From an uncultured Luteimonas sp. (GTDB lineage: Bacteria > Pseudomonadota > Gammaproteobacteria > Xanthomonadales > Xanthomonadaceae), in NCBI GenBank assembly GCA_938008415.1, contig CALLKI010000067.1, forward strand, positions 1 to 46,011: a stretch of 46,011 nucleotides of DNA, given 5' to 3'. Under the pieces are notes generated by a model. That model was not told the origin of the DNA and did no database searches. It saw only the letters and a program-made list of their open reading frames with translations. A program made the translations under genes and the position numbers. Shown here in pieces: positions 1 through 6,568 of this stretch; position 1 is the stretch's first letter, and every line of letters begins with the position of its first letter.

Positions 1-151
1 CGATGGTGTCGCCGCCGCCGGCCTCATCGGCGGCGTACAGCAGCTGGATGGTGCAGGCGCTGTCGGCGCAGGCGTGGCCGTCATGGGCCGCGGCCGGGGC
101 CGCAAGGCCAAGGGCGAGCAGGGTTGCGGCGGCAAGCAGGTTCTTTTTCAA
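1..151 (-). CDS. Exported protein, N-terminal part only (runs off the window)
   Basis: Reading leftward from a TTG codon at 151-149 gives (M)KKNLLAAATLLALGLAAP followed by AAA-H, a typical Sec signal peptide with a K-K n-region and cleavage expected after about residue 21. The mature part visible here begins with a His/Cys-containing stretch, then IQLLYAADEAGGGDTI. A GGGAGA ribosome-binding site lies about 6 bases before the TTG, which supports this start. The stretch around QLLYAADEAGG resembles the first strand of 5'-nucleotidase/metallophosphatase-like exported proteins, but only about 50 residues are present, so the function stays open. It diverges from the lipocalin gene. Confidence 0.5.
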   Translation of the reverse strand, partial: MKKNLLAAATLLALGLAAPAAAHDGHACADSACTIQLLYAADEAGGGDTI

Positions 152-231
152 GGCGGTCTCCCTGGAAGTGCACGGTTTTGCCCATCAGGATAAGGTCCGG
201 CATGGACCGCCCGGGGGTGCCACTGGTTGGG

Positions 232-257
232 CCGGGCGTGCGCCCCGGCACGCCCGG
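232..257. repeat. Perfect 10-bp inverted repeat between divergent genes
   Basis: CCGGGCGTGC (232-241) and GCACGCCCGG (248-257) are exact inverted copies around a 6-base loop. It lies in the 174-bp spacer between the truncated exported protein and the lipocalin gene. It could be an operator or a REP-like hairpin. No second copy was noticed in the window. Confidence 0.5.
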
Positions 258-325
258 GAAGCACCGCGACGGCGGCTTCACCGCCGGGATGCGAGGCTGG
301 CCGCCCATCCTCGAGGCTTCCCCCC

Positions 326-817
326 ATGTCCCTGCCCGAACCGGCCACCGTCGAACGCGTGGACCTGCCCCGCTACATGGGCACCTGGTACGAGATCGCC
401 CGCCTGCCCATGCGCCACGAGCCGGCCGGCGCCACCGACGTGTCCGCGACCTACGCGCTGCGCGATGACGGCAGGGTGGAGGTCCGCAACCGCATGTGGC
501 ACCGCGGCGAGCTGCAGGAAGCGGTGGGCGAGGCCGAGGCGCTCGACGGCAGCGGCAGCCGGCTGGAAGTGAGCTTCCTGCCGGAAGGACTGCGCTGGAT
601 TCCGTTCACCAGGGGCGACTACTGGATCCTCGCGCTCGACCCGGCCTACCGGGTCGCGCTGGTCGGCAGCCCCGACCGCCGCTACCTGTGGCTGCTCGCG
701 CGCGAACCGCTGCTGGACGAGATCACCCGCACGCACTACCTGTCGATCGCGCAAGCGCGCGGCTACGACCTGGCGGAGCTGATCCACACCCCGCACACGG
801 ACCGGCCGACGGCCTGA
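326..817 (+). CDS. Lipocalin family protein (Blc-like)
   Basis: This 163-residue protein carries the lipocalin signature G19-T-W-Y-E-I-A near the N-terminus. The later strands (DYWILALDP, VALVGSPDRRYLWLLAREP) are characteristic of bacterial lipocalins of the Blc/apolipoprotein-D type, which bind fatty acids or lysophospholipids. The length matches a Blc barrel without its lipoprotein leader. I see neither a signal peptide nor a lipobox, so it is probably cytoplasmic or an atypical family member. The ATG at 326 was preferred over in-frame upstream codons because the upstream sequence is not lipocalin-like and would extend into the spacer. It converges on the DUF1905 gene, with 3 bases between the stop codons. 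Confidence 0.85.
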   Translation: MSLPEPATVERVDLPRYMGTWYEIARLPMRHEPAGATDVSATYALRDDGRVEVRNRMWHRGELQEAVGEAEALDGSGSRLEVSFLPEGLRWIPFTRGDYWILALDPAYRVALVGSPDRRYLWLLAREPLLDEITRTHYLSIAQARGYDLAELIHTPHTDRPTA

Positions 818-820
818 GGC

Positions 821-1372
821 CTACGGCGCCGGCTTCGGCGCCCCCATGCCGCCCCGGCTGTACATGCCGGAGCGGTCGAAGCAGCAGGCACGGCGCTTGC
901 CCGAGGCGAGCATGTCGCAGGCGGTGGCGATGCGCCTGGCGCGCGTCTCCGCCTTCCTGCCCGACGTGACCCAGTGGATCCAGTCGCGCCGCGCCACCGG
1001 CGTGATGTCCTTCCACGTCGCCAACGCCGCCGGGTGCGCCTCCAGCGCCGCGCTCAGGTCCTCGGGCACTTCCGGCTCCGGCTCCTTCTCCACCGGCGCG
1101 ATCTCGAGCGTGACGGTGGCACCGGGATCGGCGCCTGCGGCCTCGCGCAATGCGGGTTCCACCTTCAGCCAGTGTCCGCCTTCGCCATCGGGCTGCAGGG
1201 TGGCGGTGAACGGAGCGCCGTCGAGCGTGCCCTCCACCGTCACCAGCCCGCGCGAGGGCAGCTTCGCGCTCGCCGCGGCCGGCAGCCTCAGGAAACACCA
1301 CGCTGCGCCGGCAGGCTCCGCCGGACGCAGCAGCTTCGTCCTGAAACGGACGCGTGCTTTGCGTGTCGCCAT
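821..1372 (-). CDS. DUF1905 / YdeI-OmpD-associated domain protein
   Basis: The 183-residue product has two recognisable halves. Residues about 1-95 form a DUF1905 domain, a small barrel ending in DGEGGHWLKVEPALREAAG and ATVTLEIAPVE. Residues about 100-165 match the YdeI/OmpD-associated helical segment: a P-E-D-L-x-A-A-L-E-A-H-P-A-A-L start, then RRDWIHWVTSGRKAETRARRI. This architecture is common in proteobacteria, actinobacteria and Bacteroidetes. It has been linked to bacteriocin protection, but no biochemical activity is firmly known. ATG 1372 was chosen because upstream in-frame sequence is low-complexity and unlike the family. The C-terminal tail has a Cys pair (CCFDRSGMYSRGG) seen in some homologues. 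Confidence 0.8.
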   Translation of the reverse strand: MATRKARVRFRTKLLRPAEPAGAAWCFLRLPAAASAKLPSRGLVTVEGTLDGAPFTATLQPDGEGGHWLKVEPALREAAGADPGATVTLEIAPVEKEPEPEVPEDLSAALEAHPAALATWKDITPVARRDWIHWVTSGRKAETRARRIATACDMLASGKRRACCFDRSGMYSRGGMGAPKPAP

Positions 1373-1424
1373 GGGCGGAACGATAGCACCGCATTGTCCA
1401 TGGCGCAGGCCGCCATCGCGCCAC

Positions 1425-2840
1425 TCACCACAACCTGAGCCGGGCACGCAGCGGCAGGGTCGAAAGCGGCGCCACCGCAGCCAGGACGAATATCCAGCGC
1501 GCGGCAGCCCCGAGGTCCGGCACACTGCTCCCGATGCCAGCCGCCAGGTTCATGACCAGCCCGGCGCCGGCGGCCCCGAACGCGGTGGCGCACAGCTGCA
1601 CCGTCATGAGCGAAGACGCGGCCAGGTCCTGTTCCCCGGCCGGGGCCTCGCGCAACACCGCCGCACCCAGCCACGGGTAGACCATGCCCACCGCCGCGCC
1701 TCCCGCCAACAGGGCGATGCACATCAGGAGCATGACGCCTGTGCCGGCCGGCCATGGCATCAAAGCGGCCAGCGACAGCATGGACAGCGCGGACAGGAAC
1801 GGGGCGCCGGCCAGGAACCGTCGGCGCCTCGCCGGAGAGGCGCCCGAGCCGAAGATCGCCGCCACCGTCCAGCCTGCGGACAGCAGGGCGGCGCCGAAGC
1901 CGGCCGCCAGCGGCGACTGGCCGTGCAGCGCCTGCAGGAACAGCGGCACGAAGGCCTCGGTGCAGGTCACCGTGACCGCGAACAGAGCCGACACGGCATA
2001 CAGTGCCCCCAGCGGCCCCGACAGCTGGAATGCCCCGATCGGCAACAACCGCCGCGACGCCGACGACTCCGTCCGGACCAACGCCCAGGCCAGCATCGCC
2101 GCCAGTCCGAGGCAGGGCACGCTCCACGGAAACGGCAGCACGCCGGCGACCGATGCCACCAGCACAGCGCACAGCAGCAGCACCAGCTGGCGCCACGGCA
2201 GCGACGGGATGGCCATGGGCGCTCGCGTCGCCCGGGGCAACGCAAGCCCCGCGCCTGCCGCGAACGCCGCGGCTCCCAGCACCACCATCCAGAACGCGAG
2301 GCGCCAGAGCCCGGCTCCCGCATGCAGGCCGCCGAGCAGCGGCCCCAGCACGGTGGCCACCCCCCACATCCCCGAGAACAGCGCCATCACCCGCGGCCAC
2401 AGGGGCGGCGGGAACACGCTGCGCACCAGGGCATAGGGCAGGGCCAGCAGCAGGCCACCCCCCAGGCCCTGCAGCACGCGCCCGCACAGCATGACCGCCA
2501 TCGACGGGGCGAGCGCGCACAGGGCCGAGCCGGCCGCGAACACCACCGCCGCCCGGATGCATGCGGCACGCGGCCTGTGCTTCTCCAGTATCGGGGCGGC
2601 CATCACCGCGCCCAGCACCGAAGCCACCACGAACAGGCTCGTGTTCCAGGCGTAGTAGGGCATCCCGCCGATGTCGGCCACCACCGCCGGAAGCAGCGTG
2701 GTGGACAGGTACAGGTTCACCGCATGCAACGCCACCGCGGAGGCCAGCACCAGGATGCGGAACAGGTACTCCCCGCGGAAGATCCCGTTCCAACCGGTTC
2801 CGGCAGCGGCATTCCCCGCGGAATCCTTCACGCCGCTCAC
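1425..2840 (-). CDS. MFS transporter, probable exporter
   Basis: The 471-residue hydrophobic protein has about 12-14 predicted membrane segments. Its second cytoplasmic region and TM4 (GRVLQGLGGGLLLALPYALV) follow the pattern of DHA-type drug/metabolite exporters of the major facilitator superfamily. The GTG start at 2840 overlaps the stop of the upstream sigma-factor gene (GTGA), so translation is likely coupled. A second GTG three codons further on is possible. It is the last gene of the operon CMD protein - ECF41 sigma - MFS. That position suggests its substrate is linked to the stress sensed by the sigma factor. The substrate itself cannot be read from the sequence. Confidence 0.8.
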   Translation of the reverse strand: MSGVKDSAGNAAAGTGWNGIFRGEYLFRILVLASAVALHAVNLYLSTTLLPAVVADIGGMPYYAWNTSLFVVASVLGAVMAAPILEKHRPRAACIRAAVVFAAGSALCALAPSMAVMLCGRVLQGLGGGLLLALPYALVRSVFPPPLWPRVMALFSGMWGVATVLGPLLGGLHAGAGLWRLAFWMVVLGAAAFAAGAGLALPRATRAPMAIPSLPWRQLVLLLCAVLVASVAGVLPFPWSVPCLGLAAMLAWALVRTESSASRRLLPIGAFQLSGPLGALYAVSALFAVTVTCTEAFVPLFLQALHGQSPLAAGFGAALLSAGWTVAAIFGSGASPARRRRFLAGAPFLSALSMLSLAALMPWPAGTGVMLLMCIALLAGGAAVGMVYPWLGAAVLREAPAGEQDLAASSLMTVQLCATAFGAAGAGLVMNLAAGIGSSVPDLGAAARWIFVLAAVAPLSTLPLRARLRLW

Positions 2841-3724
2841 GCGACGCCCCCCAGCGACAGCGATGCGAGCTTGTCCGGGTTCCGCACGACATAGATGCCG
2901 GTGGCGCAACCCTGGCTGTCGTACGAGAAACTCACCGCGGCCTCGAGCACTCCACCCGATCTCAGCAGGGCGCCATGGGAGCCGTTGATCGTCGTCTCCT
3001 CCCATGCGTAACCCCGCCACCAGGCCGACAGGCTGGTGGCGATGAACCCCAGTACCGTCTCGCGCCCGGACAGGGGCGTGGCGATGGCCGCCACCTTGCC
3101 CCCGCCATCGGCCGCCAGGATGACGTCCTCCGCCAGCAATCCCGACAGCAGGTCCGTCTGCCCGGTCGAAATCGCATGACGAAACGCATGGAGGAGGCTT
3201 TGCTGGCGATGAGGCGGCACATGCTGCCGTGCAACCGGCCTGCCGATGTTCACCCGTGCACGCGACACCAGCTTCCTGCACGCCTCCTCGCGCACGCCGA
3301 TGGCGCTGGCGACCTCGGCATGTCCCAGGCCGAAAATCCCGTGGAGCAGATACGCGGCCCTCTCCTTCGGGGCGAGCCGCTCGAGAAGCAGCAGGAACGC
3401 CGTGGACAGGCTGGACGCCAGTTCGGCCTCCTGTTCCGGGGACTGCGCGCCGGAGCCCTGCACCGGCTCCGGCAGCCACATGCCGAAATATTCCGTCCTG
3501 GCCCTCCGTGCCGATTCCAGCTCGTTCAGGCAACGTCGCGTGCACACGGTCGTCAGCCAGGCGGCTGGATTGTCAACCGCGTACCGGTCGGTCCCCAGCC
3601 ACTTCACGAACACGTCCTGCACCACATCCTCGGCATCCGCCCTGGACCCGAGCATGCGGTAGGCAAGGCCGGTCAGGAACGGCCGCCGAAGTTCGAAGAT
3701 TTCCACCCACGCTGCATCGTCCAT
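2837..3724 (-). CDS. ECF41-family sigma factor with SnoaL-like C-terminal extension
   Basis: The 295-residue protein has region sigma2 at residues about 8-75 (LAYRMLGSRADAEDVVQDVF), sigma4 at about 108-160, and a C-terminal SnoaL-like domain. The three hallmark motifs of group ECF41 are all present: W83-L-P-E-P in the linker, D206-G-G-G-K, and N282-P-D-K-L near the C-terminus. In studied ECF41 factors the C-terminal extension replaces an anti-sigma factor and modulates activity, and the target is usually the neighbouring carboxymuconolactone decarboxylase/oxidoreductase/epimerase gene. Here that partner is the AhpD-like gene 10 bases upstream, which fits. The stop overlaps the GTG of the MFS gene. 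Confidence 0.93.
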   Translation of the reverse strand: MDDAAWVEIFELRRPFLTGLAYRMLGSRADAEDVVQDVFVKWLGTDRYAVDNPAAWLTTVCTRRCLNELESARRARTEYFGMWLPEPVQGSGAQSPEQEAELASSLSTAFLLLLERLAPKERAAYLLHGIFGLGHAEVASAIGVREEACRKLVSRARVNIGRPVARQHVPPHRQQSLLHAFRHAISTGQTDLLSGLLAEDVILAADGGGKVAAIATPLSGRETVLGFIATSLSAWWRGYAWEETTINGSHGALLRSGGVLEAAVSFSYDSQGCATGIYVVRNPDKLASLSLGGVA

Positions 3725-3734
3725 GCCGGCTTGC

Positions 3735-4166
3735 TCAATGCGACGAGATCTGGATCCGGTTCCACAGGTTGATCATGGCCACCGTGACGGTGAACACGGA
3801 GACCTCTTCTTCGCTGAAATGCCGGCGCAGGTCCGCCCGCAGCTCTCCGTAGGCCGTACGCGGGTCGAGCGTGGTCAGCGCCTCCGTCCAGGCCAGCGCG
3901 GCCCGCTCCGCGGGCGTGAAGTCGCCGACCTGCCGCCACACGACGAGCCGGTCCAGCCGATCGTTCGTTTCGCCGTCGGCGCGTGCTTCCCTCGTATGCA
4001 TCTTCACGCAATAGCCGCAGCCGTTGATCTGCGAAGCGCGCAATTGGACCAGATGGTGGATGGTGCGATCGAGCCCGGTGGCATCCATCGCTTCATGGAC
4101 GTGCTCGAGCGCCTGCATCACGGCGGGGATGGTCCTGGCGTGGTGGATGGGTTTGCTGTCCGTCAT
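3735..4166 (-). CDS. Carboxymuconolactone decarboxylase / AhpD-like alkylhydroperoxidase
   Basis: The 143-residue protein carries the AhpD-type redox motif C50-G-Y-C53-x3-H57 within ASQINGCGYCVKMHTREAR, typical of small CMD-family peroxidase-like proteins. The segment ERAALAWTEALTTLD and the C-terminal INLWNRIQIS also fit this subgroup. The ATG at 4166 is preceded by AGGAGG at about 9 bases. It is the first gene of a leftward operon with an ECF41 sigma factor (10-bp gap) and an MFS exporter. CMD proteins are the classic regulated partner of ECF41 factors. A role in thiol/peroxide chemistry is inferred from the CxxC motif; the substrate is unknown. Confidence 0.9.
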   Translation of the reverse strand: MTDSKPIHHARTIPAVMQALEHVHEAMDATGLDRTIHHLVQLRASQINGCGYCVKMHTREARADGETNDRLDRLVVWRQVGDFTPAERAALAWTEALTTLDPRTAYGELRADLRRHFSEEEVSVFTVTVAMINLWNRIQISSH

Positions 4167-4195
4167 CGGCAGGCGCCTCCTGTTGTACCTGCCCT

Positions 4196-4202
4196 TGTGA
4201 CA
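4196..4202 (-). promoter_or_regulatory. TGTCACA element, possible ECF41 -35 box
   Basis: The leftward strand reads TGTCACA here, identical to the -35 element described for ECF41-dependent promoters. It sits 29 bases before the start codon of the CMD gene. However, no CGTC -10 element follows at 16-17 bases. Transcription from this position would start almost at the ATG and would exclude the AGGAGG. The site is therefore tentative. Confidence 0.3.
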
Positions 4203-4442
4203 GTCGACTGCAACGGATCGTGACGTGCCCAAAGCCCGTGCGGCACTCCATCCTCCCCGGACCGTCTCCCGCCACGGCCGTGCCCGGATCCGGCCGCCAC
4301 CAGCCGGGGGCAGCCGATACCGACGCAGGCGCTGTGTTGGACATCCCTGCTGCTTGCGGCCCCGCCCTGGCGGACATGCCACGGCACACGTTGCACATGC
4401 TCCATGGCGCCTCCATGGCCGCGTTACGATGCGCACTCCCCC

Positions 4443-5324
4443 ATGCCGCTCGCTTCCGCCCCCTCCGGCCCGCCAACGGGACGCCTGCGCGCAGACGCCG
4501 CACGCGAGGCGCAGGCGCGGCCGCGTCCTGGCGACCATATGGAGCGCTGGCAGCGCGGGATCGCGGCACTGGCCACCGGCCTGCTGCACTTGTCGTTGCT
4601 GCTGCTGGCGTGGTGGATGCCGCCCCTGGTTCCCGACCGGAAAGGCGGCAGTGCCGCCGGCGCATTGCAGGTGGTGGACGTGGAATACGTGGGCGAAGAG
4701 CCCCCGCCGCCGCCCGCGGTCCCGCCGCCATCGGCCGCGCCCGCCGCCTCGCGCCTGCGCACGACGCCGGTGGTGCGCGCGGAAAAGCGGGCCGAACGCG
4801 AATCCCCCGAGGCATCCGAAGCTCTGCGCGTGGTGGAACTGCCGCCGCGGGAAACGCGTCCGGAACCGCCGGCACCGGTCACGCCACCGCATCCCCCCGC
4901 ACGCAGGTCCGCCTACCTGCGGGGCATGCCGCCGGGCCTGCTGCCGGAGGACCAGGCCCCGGTGAACGCGGGCACCGCGCCCAGCCCCGACGTGCGCCCC
5001 GGCCCGCGCTACCAGGCCGATGCCTCCGAATCCGAACTCGAGGCCGGCGGCTACCAGGTGATCTACGACCTGATCGCCGAGCGCCGCGTGCGCGAATGGC
5101 GCGACGCCGGCATGACCGAGGTGTACATGCCCCTGCCCGGCACCCGCAGGCTGATGGCCTGCCCGCTGGAGATCGTGATGCGCCGCAGCTCCGGCCCCTG
5201 CCGTCTGGTCGAACCCGACGATCCCGCGCTCGCCAACATCGGCGACGCCCGCGAGGTGCTCAGCATGTTGCGCATCTATCACCGCGGCCAACCGGTCTGG
5301 CGCGGGCCGGGGCCGTATCGCTGA
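4443..5324 (+). CDS. Proline-rich, membrane-anchored TonB-like protein
   Basis: The 293-residue product has a cytoplasmic N-terminus ending in E-R-W-Q-R-G, one hydrophobic segment at residues about 37-55 (IAALATGLLHLSLLLLAWW), then a Pro/Ala/Glu-rich stretch of about 130 residues (EEPPPPPAVPPPSAAP). A compact C-terminal region of about 100 residues begins near SELEAGGYQVIYDL and contains two Cys. This layout resembles TonB or energy-transducing proteins, but the C-terminal part shows no TonB pattern that I recognise. The N-terminus with ERWQRG is shared with conserved hypothetical proteins of Xanthomonadaceae. Starts at 4404, 4443 and 4539 are all possible and none has a strong Shine-Dalgarno site; 4443 is a compromise. 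Confidence 0.6.
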   Translation: MPLASAPSGPPTGRLRADAAREAQARPRPGDHMERWQRGIAALATGLLHLSLLLLAWWMPPLVPDRKGGSAAGALQVVDVEYVGEEPPPPPAVPPPSAAPAASRLRTTPVVRAEKRAERESPEASEALRVVELPPRETRPEPPAPVTPPHPPARRSAYLRGMPPGLLPEDQAPVNAGTAPSPDVRPGPRYQADASESELEAGGYQVIYDLIAERRVREWRDAGMTEVYMPLPGTRRLMACPLEIVMRRSSGPCRLVEPDDPALANIGDAREVLSMLRIYHRGQPVWRGPGPYR

Positions 5325-5639
5325 CCGTTCCCGCGCATCCACGACTTCCCCTCCCGGCCGCAAGCGGCGCCCGAATACCCCTCCCCCGTTGCGCGGGGGA
5401 GGACGCAGTGGGGGCAATCCGCGCCGCGACACCCGTCCCGCAACGCAGACATCGCCACCCCCTTCCCGGCCCCCCGCTGCAGGCGGGCGGGCACCCCAGG
5501 CTCCCGGCCAGACCGATGCGCCGTTCTGGCGCTGGCGAAGCGCCGGCCGGGCAGGGAACGGGAGCGGCACCGCCCCCCGGGAACACGACACTGAACCAAC
5601 AGGTTGACAATCCGCCACGGGGGATGAAAACTCAACCAC
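5325..5639. other. 315-bp intergenic region with a hairpin repeat and the arsR operator/promoter
   Basis: No convincing coding sequence is present on either strand. The left half holds a CCTCCCCCG/CGGGGGAGG hairpin repeat (5380-5402), also a candidate terminator for the upstream gene. The right end holds two AACC-GGTT operators and a TTGACA box serving the ArsR gene. Nothing recognisable lies between 5420 and 5590. Confidence 0.6.
5380..5402. repeat. REP-like hairpin, copy 1
   Basis: CCTCCCCCG (5380-5388) and CGGGGGAGG (5394-5402) form a perfect 9-bp stem around TTGCG. It is followed by a G-run and GCAATCC. A closely similar element lies at 32233-32258 with the same CGTTG apex and the same downstream GCAATCC, so the two belong to one repeat family. 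Confidence 0.65.
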
Positions 5640-5648
5640 ATGGTTGAG
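5591..5648 (+). promoter_or_regulatory. Paired operators and promoter of the arsR-SRPBCC operon
   Basis: Two related inverted repeats lie 40 bp apart centre to centre. Site 1 (5591-5608) has AACC and GGTTGAC arms. Site 2 (5631-5648) is CTCAACCA-CA-TGGTTGAG, perfect apart from its two central bases. A consensus -35 box TTGACA (5604-5609) overlaps the right arm of site 1. At 17 bp spacing the -10 position reads AAAACT, a weak match. Site 2 covers the ATG of the ArsR gene. Binding of the repressor would block both promoter and translation start. This is inferred from symmetry and from the known autoregulation of ArsR-type repressors. Confidence 0.7.
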
Positions 5649-5960
5649 CAATGCCTCGATGCCGTCTTCACCGCCCTGGCCAATCCCACCCGCCGCGGGA
5701 TGCTGGCCACACTGATGCAGGGCGAAAAATCGGTCAGCGAACTGGCCGCGCCCTACGCCATGAGTCTGGCCGGCGCGGCCAAGCACGTGGCGATACTGGC
5801 CGATGCCGGGCTGATCGAACGCCATCGCAAAGGCCGGCAACAGATGTGCCGGCTTCGCCCCGAGCGGCTGAAGGAAGCCAGCGACTGGCTGCGCCAATGG
5901 GAAGGCTTCTGGAACGCGCGCCTCGATGCCCTCGAACGGGCATTGCGCGAAGGACCCTGA
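5640..5960 (+). CDS. ArsR-family winged-helix transcriptional regulator
   Basis: The 106-residue protein matches the ArsR/SmtB winged-helix fold of the subgroup that pairs with SRPBCC proteins. It begins MVEQCLDAVFTALANPTRRGML, has a recognition helix around MSLAGAAKHVAILADAGLI, and a wing with ERHRKGRQQMCRL. No CxC metal site is seen, so it is not an obvious metal sensor. The ATG lies inside a palindromic operator, and no good Shine-Dalgarno site is positioned for it (GGGGA is about 15 bases away), so a leaderless transcript is possible. The SRPBCC gene follows after 28 bases and is presumably its co-transcribed partner and effector protein. Confidence 0.92.
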   Translation: MVEQCLDAVFTALANPTRRGMLATLMQGEKSVSELAAPYAMSLAGAAKHVAILADAGLIERHRKGRQQMCRLRPERLKEASDWLRQWEGFWNARLDALERALREGP

Positions 5961-5988
5961 CATTCCGCGCCACCACCCGGGAGGACAC

Positions 5989-6513
5989 ATGACCGGCAAC
6001 GACCTCGTCACCACGCATTCGCTCCGTTTCGAGCGGCTGCTGGACGCGCCCGTGGAGAAGGTCTGGCTCTACCTCATGGATCCCGAACTGAGGGCACGCT
6101 GGTTCATGGGAGGACCGAGCGATCTGCGCGTGGGCGGCCACCTTGGCCTGACCATGCGCCATGACCGGCTGTCCGACCGGCCGGTTCCCATCCCCGCGGA
6201 CTACCAGACCCATCTCGGCGCCAGCTGGAGCGAACGCATCCTCCGCTGCGAGCCTCCCCGGGTCCTTGCCTTCACCTGGGACGATGGCGCGGCCGGCGAA
6301 GTCACCATCGAACTGCACGATGCGGGCGATGGCAGGACGCGCCTGGTGCTGACGCACGTGGGCCTGCGTGGCCGCGACGACGCCCTCGACTTCGGCGGCG
6401 GCTGGCACTCGCACCTGGCCGTGCTGGAGAAACGCCTGCGCGGCGAACCGGTGGAGGATTTCTGGGCATTGCACGCGGAGTCGGGGAGGATCGTGGCGCG
6501 GGCCCTGGGCTGA
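5989..6513 (+). CDS. SRPBCC (AHSA1/START-like) domain protein
   Basis: The 174-residue product shows the SRPBCC/AHSA1 pattern: FERLLDAPVEKVWLYLMDPELRARWFMGG at the N-terminus, SERILRCEPPRVLAFTW in the middle, and TRLVLTHVGL followed by a GGWHSHLAVLEKRL helix at the C-terminus. These proteins form a deep hydrophobic cavity for small ligands. ATG 5989 is preceded by GGAGGACAC. It is co-transcribed with the ArsR regulator, a pairing found widely in bacteria. The ligand and exact role are unknown. It converges on recD with a 55-bp gap. Confidence 0.88.
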   Translation: MTGNDLVTTHSLRFERLLDAPVEKVWLYLMDPELRARWFMGGPSDLRVGGHLGLTMRHDRLSDRPVPIPADYQTHLGASWSERILRCEPPRVLAFTWDDGAAGEVTIELHDAGDGRTRLVLTHVGLRGRDDALDFGGGWHSHLAVLEKRLRGEPVEDFWALHAESGRIVARALG

Positions 6514-6568
6514 GCGCACGGTGGGAACAGCGCGCGATCCGCCACCATCGTGGCTGGTACGCGCGGTA

